From contig NZ_JAMXLB010000001.1 of NCBI RefSeq assembly GCF_024054195.1, forward strand, positions 3,668,627 through 3,702,098: a DNA stretch of 33,472 bases, written 5' to 3'. Under the pieces are notes generated by a model. That model was not told where the DNA came from. It searched no databases and saw only the letters and a program-made list of their open reading frames with translations. The DNA is from Flavobacterium sp. NRK F7 (GTDB lineage Bacteria > Bacteroidota > Bacteroidia > Flavobacteriales > Flavobacteriaceae). The position numbers and the translations under genes were made by a program. Shown here piece by piece: positions 22,572 through 31,467 of this stretch. Position 1 is the first letter of the stretch; each line of letters opens with the position of its first letter.

Positions 22572-23296
22572 TATCCTCTCATTCTTTTTAGTTGGTAAAC
22601 AGTCATTGCCAAAAATAATACCGTTATGCTGACAAAATAGGTTATATCTCTGGTATCAATTACACCTCGACTGATGCTTCTAAAGTGAAAATCCATACCA
22701 ATGGCAGCAATTATTCTGCTGTTTTCAGCAAAACTGTTCGCCACTCCATCAAAACCAAAATAAAAGATAAAACAAATAAATACAGCTAAAATAAAGGCAA
22801 TGATTTGGTTGTCTGAAAGCGATGATGTAAATAGACCAATTGCGGTGTAACCTGCAATTAAAAATAATAATCCAAAATAAGACCCTAAAGTACTTCCCAT
22901 ATCAATATTACCAGGAGGATTTCCAAAATAAGAAATCATCCATACATAAATATAGGTTGGGAGTAATGCAATGATAATTAATACAAAAGCGCCTAAGAAT
23001 TTACCATTTACAATTTCCCAAGTGGATAATGGTTTTGTAAAAAGTAATTCAATAGTACCTTGTTTTTTTTCATCGGATATGCTTCGCATGGTTACAGCTG
23101 GAATTAAAAAAATTAAAATCCATGGTGCTAATTTGAAGAACGGACTTAAATCGGCAAATCCTGAATTTAGGATATTAAATTCTCCGTCAAAAACCCATAA
23201 AAATAAGCCATTCAGAATTAAAAAAATGGCAATTACCAAATAGCCTATGGGTGATCCAAAAAAAGATTTTATTTCCCTAATAAGTAATGCTTTCAT
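22571..23296 (-). CDS. gldF: Gliding-associated ABC transporter permease GldF
   Basis: This 241-residue ABC-2-type permease has about six hydrophobic helices. It opens MKALLIREIKSFFGSPIGYL, with PAVTMRSISDEKKQGTIELL (a conserved cytoplasmic loop of ABC-2 permeases) and KPLSTWEIVNGKFLGAF. It is the first gene of the gldF-gldG operon and overlaps gldG by 1 bp. A Bacteroidota-type promoter lies at 23354-23382. The gldFG pair is a strong marker of a flavobacterial chromosome. Confidence 0.93.
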   Translation of the reverse strand: MKALLIREIKSFFGSPIGYLVIAIFLILNGLFLWVFDGEFNILNSGFADLSPFFKLAPWILIFLIPAVTMRSISDEKKQGTIELLFTKPLSTWEIVNGKFLGAFVLIIIALLPTYIYVWMISYFGNPPGNIDMGSTLGSYFGLLFLIAGYTAIGLFTSSLSDNQIIAFILAVFICFIFYFGFDGVANSFAENSRIIAAIGMDFHFRSISRGVIDTRDITYFVSITVLFLAMTVYQLKRMRG

Positions 23297-23353
23297 GTTT
23301 TTTTAGTATCAAAATAGTTTTAACCAAAAGAGTTGTTTCAATTATTTTCCTTG

Positions 23354-23382
23354 CAAATGTACTATATTACTTGAAATACAAA
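23354..23382 (-). promoter_or_regulatory. gldFG promoter (Bacteroidota type)
   Basis: On the minus strand TTTG (23382-23379) is followed after 17 bp by TACATTTG (23361-23354). The predicted start is about 50 bp upstream of the gldF ATG. Confidence 0.65.
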
Positions 23383-23413
23383 TCGACTGTCCTTATTTTA
23401 ACATTATTATAGT

Positions 23414-23710
23414 TTAAGGAAGTGAGATTACTTTATCGACACTCCATGCTTCTGGTTTGTCACTAAATAATATTTTTGTTTCTCCCCAAACTTTTTTAAA
23501 AAGTACTGAATTTCTGTATGCTTCTAAATTTTCTTCTGTTTCCCAATAGCTGTAGGTAAAAAAAATACAAGGGTTTTGTTTATCTTGATATAATTCTAAG
23601 AATTGATTTCCTTCAAAATTTCGAATTTTTTCTTTTACCTTATTGAAATTGTCCAAGAAAGTTTCAATTTGGCTTTCTTGAAAATGCATTTTTACAATTC
23701 GTACAAACAT
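23414..23710 (-). CDS. Antibiotic biosynthesis monooxygenase (ABM) family protein
   Basis: The 98-residue single-domain protein has the ABM ferredoxin-like fold pattern: MFVRIVKMHFQESQIETFLD, GNQFLELYQDKQNPCIFFTY and SYWETEENLEAYRNSVLFKK. Members are small dimeric oxygenases or stress-related proteins; the substrate cannot be told. It begins 2 bp after the SAM hydrolase gene ends, so the two form an operon. Confidence 0.85.
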   Translation of the reverse strand: MFVRIVKMHFQESQIETFLDNFNKVKEKIRNFEGNQFLELYQDKQNPCIFFTYSYWETEENLEAYRNSVLFKKVWGETKILFSDKPEAWSVDKVISLP

Positions 23711-23712
23711 TT

Positions 23713-24543
23713 TTATTCTTTAAAAGTTATTGTTACAACATCTCTAAATTTTAAACCTAATAAAGTGGAAGCTGAACCTACCGTTTTAGGATTACTTTTA
23801 TATATTGCTATTTCTAAATAGTCATTCTCATTAAAAAGAGCCAAAGCATTCCCTTCAAATGTTTTTAAGGAATACTTGTCTATATTTTTAAAATCAGAAT
23901 AATAGCGATGAATGCGTTCCAATTTCTTTGTATGAAACGAAATCGTGAAAGCCCTTTTTAAAGCAATTTCTTCAAACATTTTTTTAGAAATGTTAGTCAC
24001 ACAATTTCCAAATTGATCAATATAGATAACGCTTCCTTTAATTGAACTTGCATCAGTAGCAATTACAGGTGTTAATTCATTCACTATTTTTAACTCGGTA
24101 ATTTCTTTGCCAATTACATTTAAAAGACCACCTCTTGTAATATGAGAAGCTACAGCTACAAAAACATTCATAGGTGTAGGTTCTTCTTGCAGGCGATCAT
24201 GAATGGAAATGGCGACCATCTTTTGAGGAATCTTTTTTTGAATTAGGGCACTTAAAATACCATTATCGGCACATATAAAATAATGGTCTTCCCATTGCAT
24301 AGCAATATGTTGTGTACTATCAGTCTTTTCACTATCAACTCCTATAATATGAATAGTACCTTTCGGAAAGTTTTTATACGCTGCAGCAATACAATAACTA
24401 GCTTCTAATGTATTAAATAAATCAATATCATGTGAGATGTCAACTATAGTTGGGTTTTCAATGCTAGAAATTAACTTACCTTTCAAAGCACCCACAAAAT
24501 GGTCCTTTAATCCAAAATCGGTTGTAAGCGTAATTATTGACAT
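23713..24543 (-). CDS. S-adenosyl-L-methionine hydrolase (adenosine-forming), DUF62 family
   Basis: The family hydrolyses S-adenosyl-methionine to adenosine and methionine, and includes relatives of fluorinase and chlorinase. The N-terminal MSIITLTTDFGLKDHFVGAL carries the TTDFG motif with the catalytic Asp region. NPTIVDISHDIDLFN, HIIGVDSEK and FICADNGILSAL are further blocks. A C-terminal beta domain contains YIDQFGNCVTNIS. The 276-residue length is normal. Fluorinase-specific insertions are not seen, so plain hydrolase is the better call. The ABM gene follows by 2 bp; phoH is divergent. Confidence 0.9.
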   Translation of the reverse strand: MSIITLTTDFGLKDHFVGALKGKLISSIENPTIVDISHDIDLFNTLEASYCIAAAYKNFPKGTIHIIGVDSEKTDSTQHIAMQWEDHYFICADNGILSALIQKKIPQKMVAISIHDRLQEEPTPMNVFVAVASHITRGGLLNVIGKEITELKIVNELTPVIATDASSIKGSVIYIDQFGNCVTNISKKMFEEIALKRAFTISFHTKKLERIHRYYSDFKNIDKYSLKTFEGNALALFNENDYLEIAIYKSNPKTVGSASTLLGLKFRDVVTITFKE

Positions 24544-24683
24544 ATTTTTGTTTATAACTTATTAAAGATGCTAGCCATGTTTTTCTTAAATTTGAAATCA
24601 TACTCTTTTTTATACTACTAAAAAGCATAAAAAAGAATCTAAAATGGATAGATTGAAAAACATTTATGATCAAAAATAGATTA

Positions 24684-24712
24684 CAAAGCTAGCATAATTT
24701 TAGTACAACAAA
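24684..24712 (-). promoter_or_regulatory. Candidate promoter for the SAM hydrolase-ABM operon
   Basis: On the minus strand TTTG (24712-24709) is followed after 17 bp by TAGCTTTG (24691-24684). It implies a leader of about 135 nt. It lies in the gap shared with the divergent phoH gene. Confidence 0.45.
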
Positions 24713-24733
24713 AATAATTTAAAAAGAAAGCAT

Positions 24734-25684
24734 TTGAACGAGAGAAACATTGAATTAGTAGAGATTACACCAAAGGATTTTTGGGGGGCACAAGATGTTC
24801 ATTTAGAAGCCATTAAAAAATATTATCCCAAATTAAAATTTGTGGCGAGAGGCACGACACTTAAGGTTTATGGAGAGGAAGAAATTTTAGAAGAATTTGA
24901 AGTCAAGTTCAAACGATTAATGCTTCATTTCACTCGATATAATACCATTGATGAAAATGTAGTAGCTAGAGTATTAGAAAGTGACGCACAAGAAACACAA
25001 TATATGCATGATAGAGATAAGATTCTAGTGCATGGTGTAAGTGGCAAGTTAATTAAAGCAATGACGCCCAATCAGCAAAAATTAGTGGAAACCATTGTAA
25101 AAAATGATATGGTTTTTGCTATTGGCCCTGCTGGAACAGGTAAAACCTATACTGGAGTTGCTATGGCAGTTAAAGCATTAAAAGAAAAACAAGTAAAGCG
25201 TATTATTTTAACAAGACCAGCTGTTGAAGCAGGTGAGAATTTAGGTTTTTTACCAGGGGATATGAAAGAAAAACTAGATCCTTACATGCAACCTTTGTAT
25301 GATGCTTTGCGCGATATGATTCCTCCTGAAAAATTAGAAGATTATATTTTAAAAGGAATTATTCAAATTGCACCTCTTGCTTTTATGAGAGGGCGTACCT
25401 TAGATAATGCTTTTGTAATTTTAGATGAAGCACAAAATACCACCCATAGTCAAATGAAAATGTTTTTAACGCGAATGGGTAAAAACGCCAAGTTTATGAT
25501 TACAGGAGATCCTGGCCAAGTCGATTTACCAAGAAGAACTATTTCTGGTTTGAAAGAAGCCATATTAATTTTAAAAGACGTAGAAGGCGTTGGTATTATC
25601 TATTTAGACGATAAGGATATTGTGCGTCATAAATTAGTTAAAAAGATTATTGATGCTTACAAAAGCATTGAAAACCACGATTAA
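24734..25684 (+). CDS. phoH: PhoH family ATPase
   Basis: The 316-residue protein carries the PhoH domain, with Walker A GPAGTGKT (131-138), a Walker B region FVILDEAQN (about 227-235) and the family blocks TRPAVEAGENLGFLPGDMKE and MITGDPGQVDLP. PhoH-like proteins are cytoplasmic ATPases or helicases linked to RNA metabolism and phosphate stress. The N-terminal region (ITPKDFWGAQDVHLEAI, KLKFVARG) is a small KH-like/NTD found in bacterial PhoH. The start codon is TTG at 24734, chosen because no ATG precedes the conserved N-terminal ERNIELVEI segment. Confidence 0.93.
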   Translation: MNERNIELVEITPKDFWGAQDVHLEAIKKYYPKLKFVARGTTLKVYGEEEILEEFEVKFKRLMLHFTRYNTIDENVVARVLESDAQETQYMHDRDKILVHGVSGKLIKAMTPNQQKLVETIVKNDMVFAIGPAGTGKTYTGVAMAVKALKEKQVKRIILTRPAVEAGENLGFLPGDMKEKLDPYMQPLYDALRDMIPPEKLEDYILKGIIQIAPLAFMRGRTLDNAFVILDEAQNTTHSQMKMFLTRMGKNAKFMITGDPGQVDLPRRTISGLKEAILILKDVEGVGIIYLDDKDIVRHKLVKKIIDAYKSIENHD

Positions 25685-25702
25685 TAATAATATCAATTAT
25701 TT

Positions 25703-25732
25703 AAAAGCCAATTATTCAGTTAATTGGCTTTT
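25703..25732 (+). terminator. phoH terminator
   Basis: AAAAGCCAATTA (25703-25714) / TAATTGGCTTTT (25721-25732) form a perfect 12-bp stem with a 6-nt loop, followed by a T run. It is 19 bp after the phoH stop. Confidence 0.85.
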
Positions 25733-25794
25733 TTTTTATCACAAAATTTTAAGTTCTTGATTGTTTCTATAACGTTTTAGTAAAATTTATCAAC

Positions 25795-25810
25795 ACGAAA
25801 TCGTTTTCGT
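25795..25810. promoter_or_regulatory. Small dyad upstream of the amylase gene
   Basis: ACGAAA and TTTCGT are inverted around four bases, about 150 bp upstream of the amylase start. The rest of 25733-25957 is AT-rich with no gene. It could bind a regulator, but evidence is slight. Confidence 0.2.
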
Positions 25811-25957
25811 TAAGGTATTCGTATTTTTTGAATGAAATAAATACGAAATTTATATTAATTTAGATAAAAAATTAAACAAATTTAAATTAAATCGGTTTTT
25901 TTTAATTCTTTATTATAACCAAACGATAACAAACGAAAATCTATAATTATTTAACAT

Positions 25958-27394
25958 ATGAAACAAACAAATCAACTACGTTTATTGGCGTCTTGCTTCG
26001 TATTTTCTTTCTTTTCTTGTGAGCAAGAAGATGCAATCAACAAAAATGAAGAAGATTCCAGAAATTTTAAAGTCATTGAAGTAACCCATCACGATGGTCG
26101 TCCGTTTAGTACAGGAGATGATAAATCCAATTTAAATTCCAAATATGTGGCTAATGCTGGAGGAGGCGTTATGATGCAAGGATTTTATTGGGATGTTCCA
26201 GCTGGAGGAACTTGGTGGAATGTGGTAAAAGGAAAAGTTACAGCTTGGGGAAATGCTGGTATCGAATCGATTTGGTTACCACCAGCTTCAAAAGCACAAA
26301 ATGGGCCTTTTTCCATGGGATATGATCCAACCGATTATTATGATTTTGGGAATTACAATCAAAATGGAACAGTTGAAACGCGTTTTGGTTCTAAGACTGA
26401 ATTGACTAGTTTAATTACCGCTGCTCATAACGAAAACATGAAAGTTTATGCTGATATTGTTATTAACCATAATAGTGGCGGACAATCGGAATATAATCCG
26501 TACACAGGAACAAACACCTACACTAAATTTAATGTAGCCTCAGGAAAATTTAATAGAAGTTATAATGACTTTTATAAAAACGCGTATGGGAATAACGACG
26601 AAGGAAGTTTTGGAGGTTTTCCAGATTTATGTCATGCGAATCCTTATGTACAAGATTGGTTGTGGGGAAGAGCGGATGCTGTGGGAAAATATTATAAAAA
26701 CACGATGAAATTTGATGGATGGCGTTTTGATTATGTAAAAGGATTTGGTCCATGGGTAGTGAATCAATGGAATGCAAATGTGGGAGGTTTTTCTGTTGGT
26801 GAATATTGGGATGGTAATGCAGCAACTTTAGAATGGTGGTGTGATAATGCCAATAGTTCTGCTTTTGATTTTGCGTGTTATTATAAAATGGATGAAGCTT
26901 TCGATGGAAATGATTTAACCAAGTTAAGTACGGGTGATATGCTTTGGAAAAGAAGACCTTTTAGAGCAGTGACTTTTGTTTCTAATCATGATACCGATCA
27001 AATTTGGAAAAAAACATTGGCTTATGCTTATATATTAACGCACGAAGGTTATCCAACTATTTTTTATAGAGATTATGAAGAATGGTTAGACAAAAATAAA
27101 TTAAATAATTTAATATGGATTCATAACAACAAAGCAACTGGAAATACTTCCATTTTATATGCTGATAATGATGAATATATCGCTAGAAGAAATGGATACA
27201 ATGGAAATCCTGGTTTAGTAGTGTATTTGAATAATTCGAATTCTTGGCAAGAAAGATGGATTCAAACCAATTGGGCAAGTACTACAATAAAAGATTATAC
27301 AGGAAATTCCAGTTGGTATCCTACTACACAAGGCGATAAATGGGTTAAAATTCAATGTCCTCCTAATAGCTATTCTATTTGGTCTACATTATAG
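25958..27394 (+). CDS. Alpha-amylase lipoprotein, GH13 (archaeal GH13_7-like)
   Basis: It hydrolyses alpha-1,4 bonds in starch and is exported as a lipoprotein. The signal peptide ends in lipobox FFSC (Cys21), followed by the acidic EQED, a feature of surface lipoproteins in Bacteroidota. The GH13 barrel starts near 70 with MMQGFYWDVPAGGTWW. Conserved regions are DIVINH (166-171), GWRFDYVKG with nucleophile Asp258, VGEYWDG with acid/base Glu282, and FVSNHDTD with Asp345. A C-terminal beta domain follows. The wording of many blocks (MQGFYWDVP-GG-WW, GTVETRFGSK, FDGWRFDYVKGFGPWVV, IFYRDYEEWLDK) is strikingly like Pyrococcus/Thermococcus alpha-amylases (GH13_7), as I recall them. No SusC/SusD genes are adjacent, so it is a stand-alone enzyme here. 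Confidence 0.93.
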   Translation: MKQTNQLRLLASCFVFSFFSCEQEDAINKNEEDSRNFKVIEVTHHDGRPFSTGDDKSNLNSKYVANAGGGVMMQGFYWDVPAGGTWWNVVKGKVTAWGNAGIESIWLPPASKAQNGPFSMGYDPTDYYDFGNYNQNGTVETRFGSKTELTSLITAAHNENMKVYADIVINHNSGGQSEYNPYTGTNTYTKFNVASGKFNRSYNDFYKNAYGNNDEGSFGGFPDLCHANPYVQDWLWGRADAVGKYYKNTMKFDGWRFDYVKGFGPWVVNQWNANVGGFSVGEYWDGNAATLEWWCDNANSSAFDFACYYKMDEAFDGNDLTKLSTGDMLWKRRPFRAVTFVSNHDTDQIWKKTLAYAYILTHEGYPTIFYRDYEEWLDKNKLNNLIWIHNNKATGNTSILYADNDEYIARRNGYNGNPGLVVYLNNSNSWQERWIQTNWASTTIKDYTGNSSWYPTTQGDKWVKIQCPPNSYSIWSTL

Positions 27395-27426
27395 TTTTTA
27401 TTTCTTGAGTTATAATTGATTGAAGG

Positions 27427-27447
27427 TGCTGTATACATAATACAGCA
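27427..27447 (+). terminator. Amylase terminator
   Basis: TGCTGTAT (27427-27434) / ATACAGCA (27440-27447) form an 8-bp stem with a 5-nt loop, followed by TCTTTTTTT. It is 33 bp after the amylase stop. Confidence 0.8.
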
Positions 27448-27508
27448 TCTTTTTTTGTTATTGTCTTTCAAATAAACTTTATTTGCAACAATTAAAAAAG
27501 AAAACATT

Positions 27509-28327
27509 TTGAAAAGTATACTCATTACCGGTGCCTCAGGCGGTCTTGGTAAACTAACGACTAAATATTTTGCTAAAAACGGATGGAATGTCATAGCAAC
27601 TATGATTGATATAGATTTAGCTGAAGATTTATTAACATGGCCCAATGTCTTTTGTTATGAATTAGATGTTACTTCAACAGAAAGCATAGAAAAAGCAAAA
27701 CAAGAAATCCTAAGTAAGTTTGAAACTATAGATGTTATTATTAATAATGCTGGCTTAGGATATAGAAGTTTTGTTGAACTCTCAGAAGATTCTAAAATTG
27801 ATACGATTGTAAATGTTAATTTAGTTGGTGTAATTAAAGTTTGTAGAGCTTTTATACCCGTTTTTAGAAAACAAAAAAAGGGAACTTTTATTAATATTTC
27901 TTCTGTAGCTGGATTAGTAAATTTACCTTTAGGTAATTTTTATCATGCTACAAAAAGGGCTGTTGAAAGTTTTTCCGAGTGCATGTCCTATGAATTATTA
28001 GATTTTAATGTTAGTGTTTGTACAGTTCAATTTGGAAATGCACCTACCAATTTTCAAAAGAATGTTACAGTTTGTGATGACTCAAACATTCCTTCCTATG
28101 ATGAAATGATGGGAAAAATTAATACTATTTTACAAAAGAAAACCAAAAAGAATAGGGATTTAACCTCAAAAATCATTCTTAAATTATATGATATTGCTGA
28201 AAATCCTCAAAAAAGCTTTAGAAAATATACGATTGGTTTCGATGCTAATTTTATGCGCTATTTAAGAAGGATTTTAGGATATCGTTTATTTAATAAGTTA
28301 ATTAAAAAAATGGTTTTAAATAGATAA
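27509..28327 (+). CDS. Short-chain dehydrogenase/reductase (SDR)
   Basis: The 272-residue classical SDR has the Rossmann NAD(P)-binding motif TGASGGLG, NNAG in VIINNAGLG, a catalytic Ser in NISSVAG and the YxxxK pair in FYHATKRAVES. The Asp in ATMIDIDLAED after the second strand suggests NAD+/NADH rather than NADPH, but this is a weak rule. The substrate is unknown. Translation starts at TTG 27509, which puts the conserved MKSILITGASGG at the N-terminus. The next gene starts 4 bp after the stop, so the two are co-transcribed. Confidence 0.9.
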   Translation: MKSILITGASGGLGKLTTKYFAKNGWNVIATMIDIDLAEDLLTWPNVFCYELDVTSTESIEKAKQEILSKFETIDVIINNAGLGYRSFVELSEDSKIDTIVNVNLVGVIKVCRAFIPVFRKQKKGTFINISSVAGLVNLPLGNFYHATKRAVESFSECMSYELLDFNVSVCTVQFGNAPTNFQKNVTVCDDSNIPSYDEMMGKINTILQKKTKKNRDLTSKIILKLYDIAENPQKSFRKYTIGFDANFMRYLRRILGYRLFNKLIKKMVLNR

Positions 28328-28331
28328 GAGT

Positions 28332-28796
28332 ATGAAAGATTTTTTTAAATACGAGAAAGGATACATTAATATTGATGCGACCTATTTATATTTAACCCAA
28401 ACTGGAAATTGGTCAGAAACCGATTCACTTGCTGAAAAATCTGCAAAATCTAAAAGCATAGCAACTCGAAAAAAAATAAAGACCTATAGCTTTTATGTGA
28501 TGTTGTTAGCATTTTCATTATTACTATATTTTAATGTAACTAATGGAAAAAGCGGAAAGTTCATGCTCCCATTAGGAATTATACTATTATTAATTTCATC
28601 TTTCTATTATTTTAGAGCAGGTTCTGGTTCCCAATACAAAATTCCACTACATAAAATTAATACGATGGAGTATTCTTTTAAGAGCTTAAAGATTTATTTC
28701 AAAAATGCTGATAATAAAGATGATTTTGAACGTATTGAAAATGTAGAGCCAAAAGGAATAACTATTTTAAAAGAGTTAAAGTTTTTAAACTCATAA
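28332..28796 (+). CDS. Small membrane protein, function unknown
   Basis: The 154-residue protein has two membrane helices (about 52-70, FYVMLLAFSLLLYFNV; about 80-97, LPLGIILLLISSFYYF) after a charged cytoplasmic-looking N-terminus. A C-terminal soluble part of about 55 residues follows, with alternating strands (YKIPLHKINTMEYSFKSLKI). This recalls small PH-like bacterial membrane domains. It is translationally close to the SDR gene (4 bp). Function unknown. Confidence 0.75.
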   Translation: MKDFFKYEKGYINIDATYLYLTQTGNWSETDSLAEKSAKSKSIATRKKIKTYSFYVMLLAFSLLLYFNVTNGKSGKFMLPLGIILLLISSFYYFRAGSGSQYKIPLHKINTMEYSFKSLKIYFKNADNKDDFERIENVEPKGITILKELKFLNS

Positions 28797-28945
28797 ATTT
28801 TACTTTTATATTTCTTTTAAATCTTTGTGTTTTATAAGTTAAGATGTCATTTCTTTTAATTCTATAAATTTTTGTCAAAATGATGTAAGTGATTCCCAAA
28901 CGAAATCATTGAAATTTGTACCATAATATTAAAAGAATAAACATT

Positions 28946-29455
28946 ATGAAAAAGTTATTTTTAATTATTGGATTATTAGGATTAAGTCCAATTTTTGCAC
29001 AAGAAGAAATTGATATTACACCAGATAACTCATGGCTTAAAGCAGGATTAGTGGCAGGTGTTCCAGTTGGAGATGCATCAGATGTATCTTCTTTTAATTT
29101 AGGAGTTGATCTTAGAGGTCAATATTTATTCAACCCAAATTTTGCTATTGGTATCGCTTCAGGATATACACATTACTTCGCAAAAGACGATTTTGAAGAT
29201 TTTGGAGTAATCCCAGTTGCAGGATTTCTACGTTATTATTTCACACCGAGCGGATTGTTTTTTGGTTCTGATTTAGGGTATGGATTCCTTTCTAATGTAG
29301 AAAATAATGAAGGTGGTTTGTATGTTAACCCTCAAATTGGTTACCATAATAGAGATTGGAATATTTATGCATTCTATCAAAATACATTTGCAGAAAACGA
29401 TGTTGATTTACAAACTGTTGGTTTAGGACTAACCTATAATATTCGTTTTAAATAA
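28946..29455 (+). CDS. Outer-membrane beta-barrel protein
   Basis: The 169-residue protein has the signal peptide MKKLFLIIGLLGLSPIFAQ, with cleavage likely after the Gln-rich end. Alternating strands typical of small porin-like barrels follow: WLKAGLVAGVPVGD, FNLGVDLRGQYLF, FAIGIASGYTHYF, GFLRYYFTPSGLFFGSDLGY, and a final GLGLTYNIRFK ending in an aromatic/basic residue. An upstream in-frame TTG at 28916 would add ten residues ahead of the signal peptide and is rejected. Role is structural or unknown. Confidence 0.85.
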   Translation: MKKLFLIIGLLGLSPIFAQEEIDITPDNSWLKAGLVAGVPVGDASDVSSFNLGVDLRGQYLFNPNFAIGIASGYTHYFAKDDFEDFGVIPVAGFLRYYFTPSGLFFGSDLGYGFLSNVENNEGGLYVNPQIGYHNRDWNIYAFYQNTFAENDVDLQTVGLGLTYNIRFK

Positions 29456-29470
29456 CAAGTTATCTATCAA

Positions 29471-29513
29471 GAATAAAAAAAGGGAGAAAGTAAATTTCTC
29501 CCTTTTTTTATTC
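29471..29513. terminator. Strong bidirectional terminator
   Basis: A perfect 19-bp stem (29471-29489 with 29495-29513) has the core AGGGAGAAA / TTTCTCCCT, a 5-nt loop and A/T tracts on both sides. It ends the outer-membrane protein gene just before the purC promoter. Confidence 0.85.
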
Positions 29514-29519
29514 TTGATA

Positions 29520-29550
29520 TTGTTTAGCATTGTGAAACAGTTTACATTTG
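29520..29550 (+). promoter_or_regulatory. purC promoter (Bacteroidota type)
   Basis: TTG (29520-29522) and TACATTTG (29543-29550) are 20 bp apart. The ATG at 29573 follows after 22 bp. Confidence 0.6.
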
Positions 29551-29572
29551 CACTTCAACAACACAACATTTA

Positions 29573-30520
29573 ATGAATACTATTACAAAAACTAATTTCA
29601 GTTTCCCAAATCAAAAATCAGTTTATCACGGAAAAGTTAGAGAAGTTTATAATATTAATGATGAACTTTTAGTTATGATTGCTACCGATAGACTTTCTGC
29701 TTTTGATGTAGTTATGCCTAAAGGAATTCCTTATAAAGGACAAATTTTAAATCAAATTGCAACTCGTTTCATGCAATTAACAGAAGATATTGTTCCTAAT
29801 TGGCTTATTGCAACTCCAGATCCTAATGTGGCTGTTGGACATTTGTGTGAACCTTTTAAAGTGGAAATGGTTATCAGGGGTTATTTATCAGGACATGCAG
29901 CAAGAGAATATGCTACTGGAAAAAGAGTGCTTTGTGGGGTTAATTTGCCAGAAGGTTTAAAAGAAAATGATAAATTTCCTGAGCCAATAATTACGCCTAC
30001 CACAAAAGCTGATTTTGGAGTGCATGATGAGGATATTTCTAGAGAAGCCATTTTAGAAAATGGTATCGTTTCTGAGGAAGATTACCTTGTCTTAGAAAAA
30101 TATACAAGAGCTTTATTTCAAAGAGGAACAGAAATAGCTGCTTCAAAAGGACTAATCTTAGTGGATACCAAATACGAATTTGGGAAAACCAAAGATGGTA
30201 AAATTGTTTTAATTGATGAGATTCACACGCCAGATTCTTCTCGCTACTTTTATTTGGAAGGATATCAAGAAAGACAGGATAAAGGAGAGTCTCAAAAACA
30301 ATTGTCTAAAGAATTTGTACGTCAATGGTTAATTGCGAATGGTTTTCAAGGAAAAGAAGGACAACAAATTCCTGAAATGTCTGAAGCTTATATAGAATCG
30401 GTTTCAGAAAGATATATTGAGCTTTACGAAAACATATTAGGAGAGAAGTTTGTTAAAGCAGATATATCAGACATTCAAAGTAGAATTGAATCCAATGTCT
30501 TACGTTTTTTAGAAAAATAG
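29573..30520 (+). CDS. purC: Phosphoribosylaminoimidazole-succinocarboxamide synthase (SAICAR synthetase)
   Basis: PurC joins CAIR and aspartate, using ATP, to give SAICAR in de novo purine synthesis. The 315-residue protein shows [29 protein letters not shown], the ATP/substrate segments [16 protein letters not shown] and [19 protein letters not shown], and the signature [14 protein letters not shown]. Length fits the longer (about 300-residue) PurC type of Bacteroidota and plants, not the 240-residue E. coli type. It is monocistronic, with its own promoter and terminator. Confidence 0.96.
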   Translation: MNTITKTNFSFPNQKSVYHGKVREVYNINDELLVMIATDRLSAFDVVMPKGIPYKGQILNQIATRFMQLTEDIVPNWLIATPDPNVAVGHLCEPFKVEMVIRGYLSGHAAREYATGKRVLCGVNLPEGLKENDKFPEPIITPTTKADFGVHDEDISREAILENGIVSEEDYLVLEKYTRALFQRGTEIAASKGLILVDTKYEFGKTKDGKIVLIDEIHTPDSSRYFYLEGYQERQDKGESQKQLSKEFVRQWLIANGFQGKEGQQIPEMSEAYIESVSERYIELYENILGEKFVKADISDIQSRIESNVLRFLEK

Positions 30521-30533
30521 GATATTTAAAATA

Positions 30534-30567
30534 AAAAAAGCCTTAAATTAAATTTTAAGGCTTTTTT
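30534..30567. terminator. purC terminator
   Basis: A 14-bp perfect stem (30534-30547 with 30554-30567, core GCCTTAAA / TTTAAGGC) with a 6-nt loop ends in a T6 run. It lies between convergent genes and can act in both directions. Confidence 0.85.
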
Positions 30568-30589
30568 AGTTGAATAAAAAGAAGTTGTT

Positions 30590-31288
30590 TTATAGTACTT
30601 TTTCAATTGAAAAATTTGTTGATAATGATGTTCCAGTAGAACCACTATTGCTAGCTTTTAATTTTGCATCTCGGGTTACATTGCTATCATAATCTGTAAA
30701 TATTCTAAAACCATAGGAATGACCTTGTCTTAGTTGTAAATAATTAGTAATTCCATAACTTTCATTTCTTCCTCCACCCATTCCAGAATTATTATTATCT
30801 CTATGCTTGAAAGTTCTTCTCAAAACCCAATTATTAGTTGTAAAATCCCAAAGACCAATTAATATATCTAAATCTTTTGAATTATTTGTGTAATCACCTA
30901 TATCAAAATCCATTGAAACTTTATAATAACCATCTATAGTTGGAGAATAACGACCAGTAGTAGTATTATATTCATTCAATAAATCCAAAAGTTCATTAGA
31001 AAGAATAATGTCTTTGAAGTTATAATCTAAATTTAAAGACAAATCGTGCGATAGGAACCCTACAAATTTAATACCTGGAGCAGTAGCATTGTTATATCCT
31101 GTTACTAAAGTTCCGTCTTCTGTTACAGATACTGGAGTAGTGGCTCCAGTTGTATTCGAAAGACCACGTATTCTTATATTTCCATTAACGTCTAATTGTT
31201 GGGTTGGATTAGTAGTTCCAATACCTACTTGTGAAAAGATTAAAAAGGGGCAAACTAAAAGTAGAAACAAAATTCTTTTTGAATTCAT
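30590..31288 (-). CDS. Secreted VGIGTTNP-type protein with jelly-roll-like C-terminus
   Basis: The 232-residue exported protein starts at the ATG of MNSKRILFLLLVCPFLIF (31288). A longer in-frame start at 31336 would put 16 residues ahead of the signal peptide and is rejected. The mature N-terminus is QVGIGTTNPTQQLDVNGNIR, a repeated theme of flavobacterial surface proteins, like the shaft of tail-fibre-type proteins. The C-terminal 150 residues (YSPTIDGYYKVSMDFDIGDY, then LRQGHSYGFRIFTDYDS) read like a C1q/TNF-type jelly roll. A surface or adhesion role is inferred. No type IX secretion C-terminal domain is evident. Confidence 0.75.
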   Translation of the reverse strand: MNSKRILFLLLVCPFLIFSQVGIGTTNPTQQLDVNGNIRIRGLSNTTGATTPVSVTEDGTLVTGYNNATAPGIKFVGFLSHDLSLNLDYNFKDIILSNELLDLLNEYNTTTGRYSPTIDGYYKVSMDFDIGDYTNNSKDLDILIGLWDFTTNNWVLRRTFKHRDNNNSGMGGGRNESYGITNYLQLRQGHSYGFRIFTDYDSNVTRDAKLKASNSGSTGTSLSTNFSIEKVL

Positions 31289-31353
31289 AATAAAGCATTT
31301 GGTTAATAAATTAAATAGTAAAAGTTTCATACTCAATTTGGTAACACAAATCT

Positions 31354-31383
31354 CAAAATTATTCTTAAAGAAACATAAACAAA
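31354..31383 (-). promoter_or_regulatory. Promoter of the VGIGTTNP gene
   Basis: On the minus strand TTTG (31383-31380) is followed after 18 bp by TAATTTTG (31361-31354), a good Bacteroidota promoter. The expected leader to the ATG at 31288 is about 60 nt. Confidence 0.6.
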
Positions 31384-31436
31384 TCGATAATGAGCGGATA
31401 AAAACGGTAAAACATCATTTTTGGTTAATATTATGC

Positions 31437-31467
31437 AAAAAAAACAGCCTTAAAGGCTGTTTTTTTT
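31437..31467 (-). terminator. Terminator of the M42 peptidase gene
   Basis: A perfect stem runs A8-CAGCC (31437-31449) / GGCTG-T8 (31455-31467) with a 5-nt loop. It touches the stop codon of the peptidase gene (31466-31468). Confidence 0.85.

Noticed and set aside
23713..24543. Fluorinase or chlorinase
   Set aside because: The DUF62 fold is shared, but nothing marks halogenase specificity; the hydrolase is by far the more common function.
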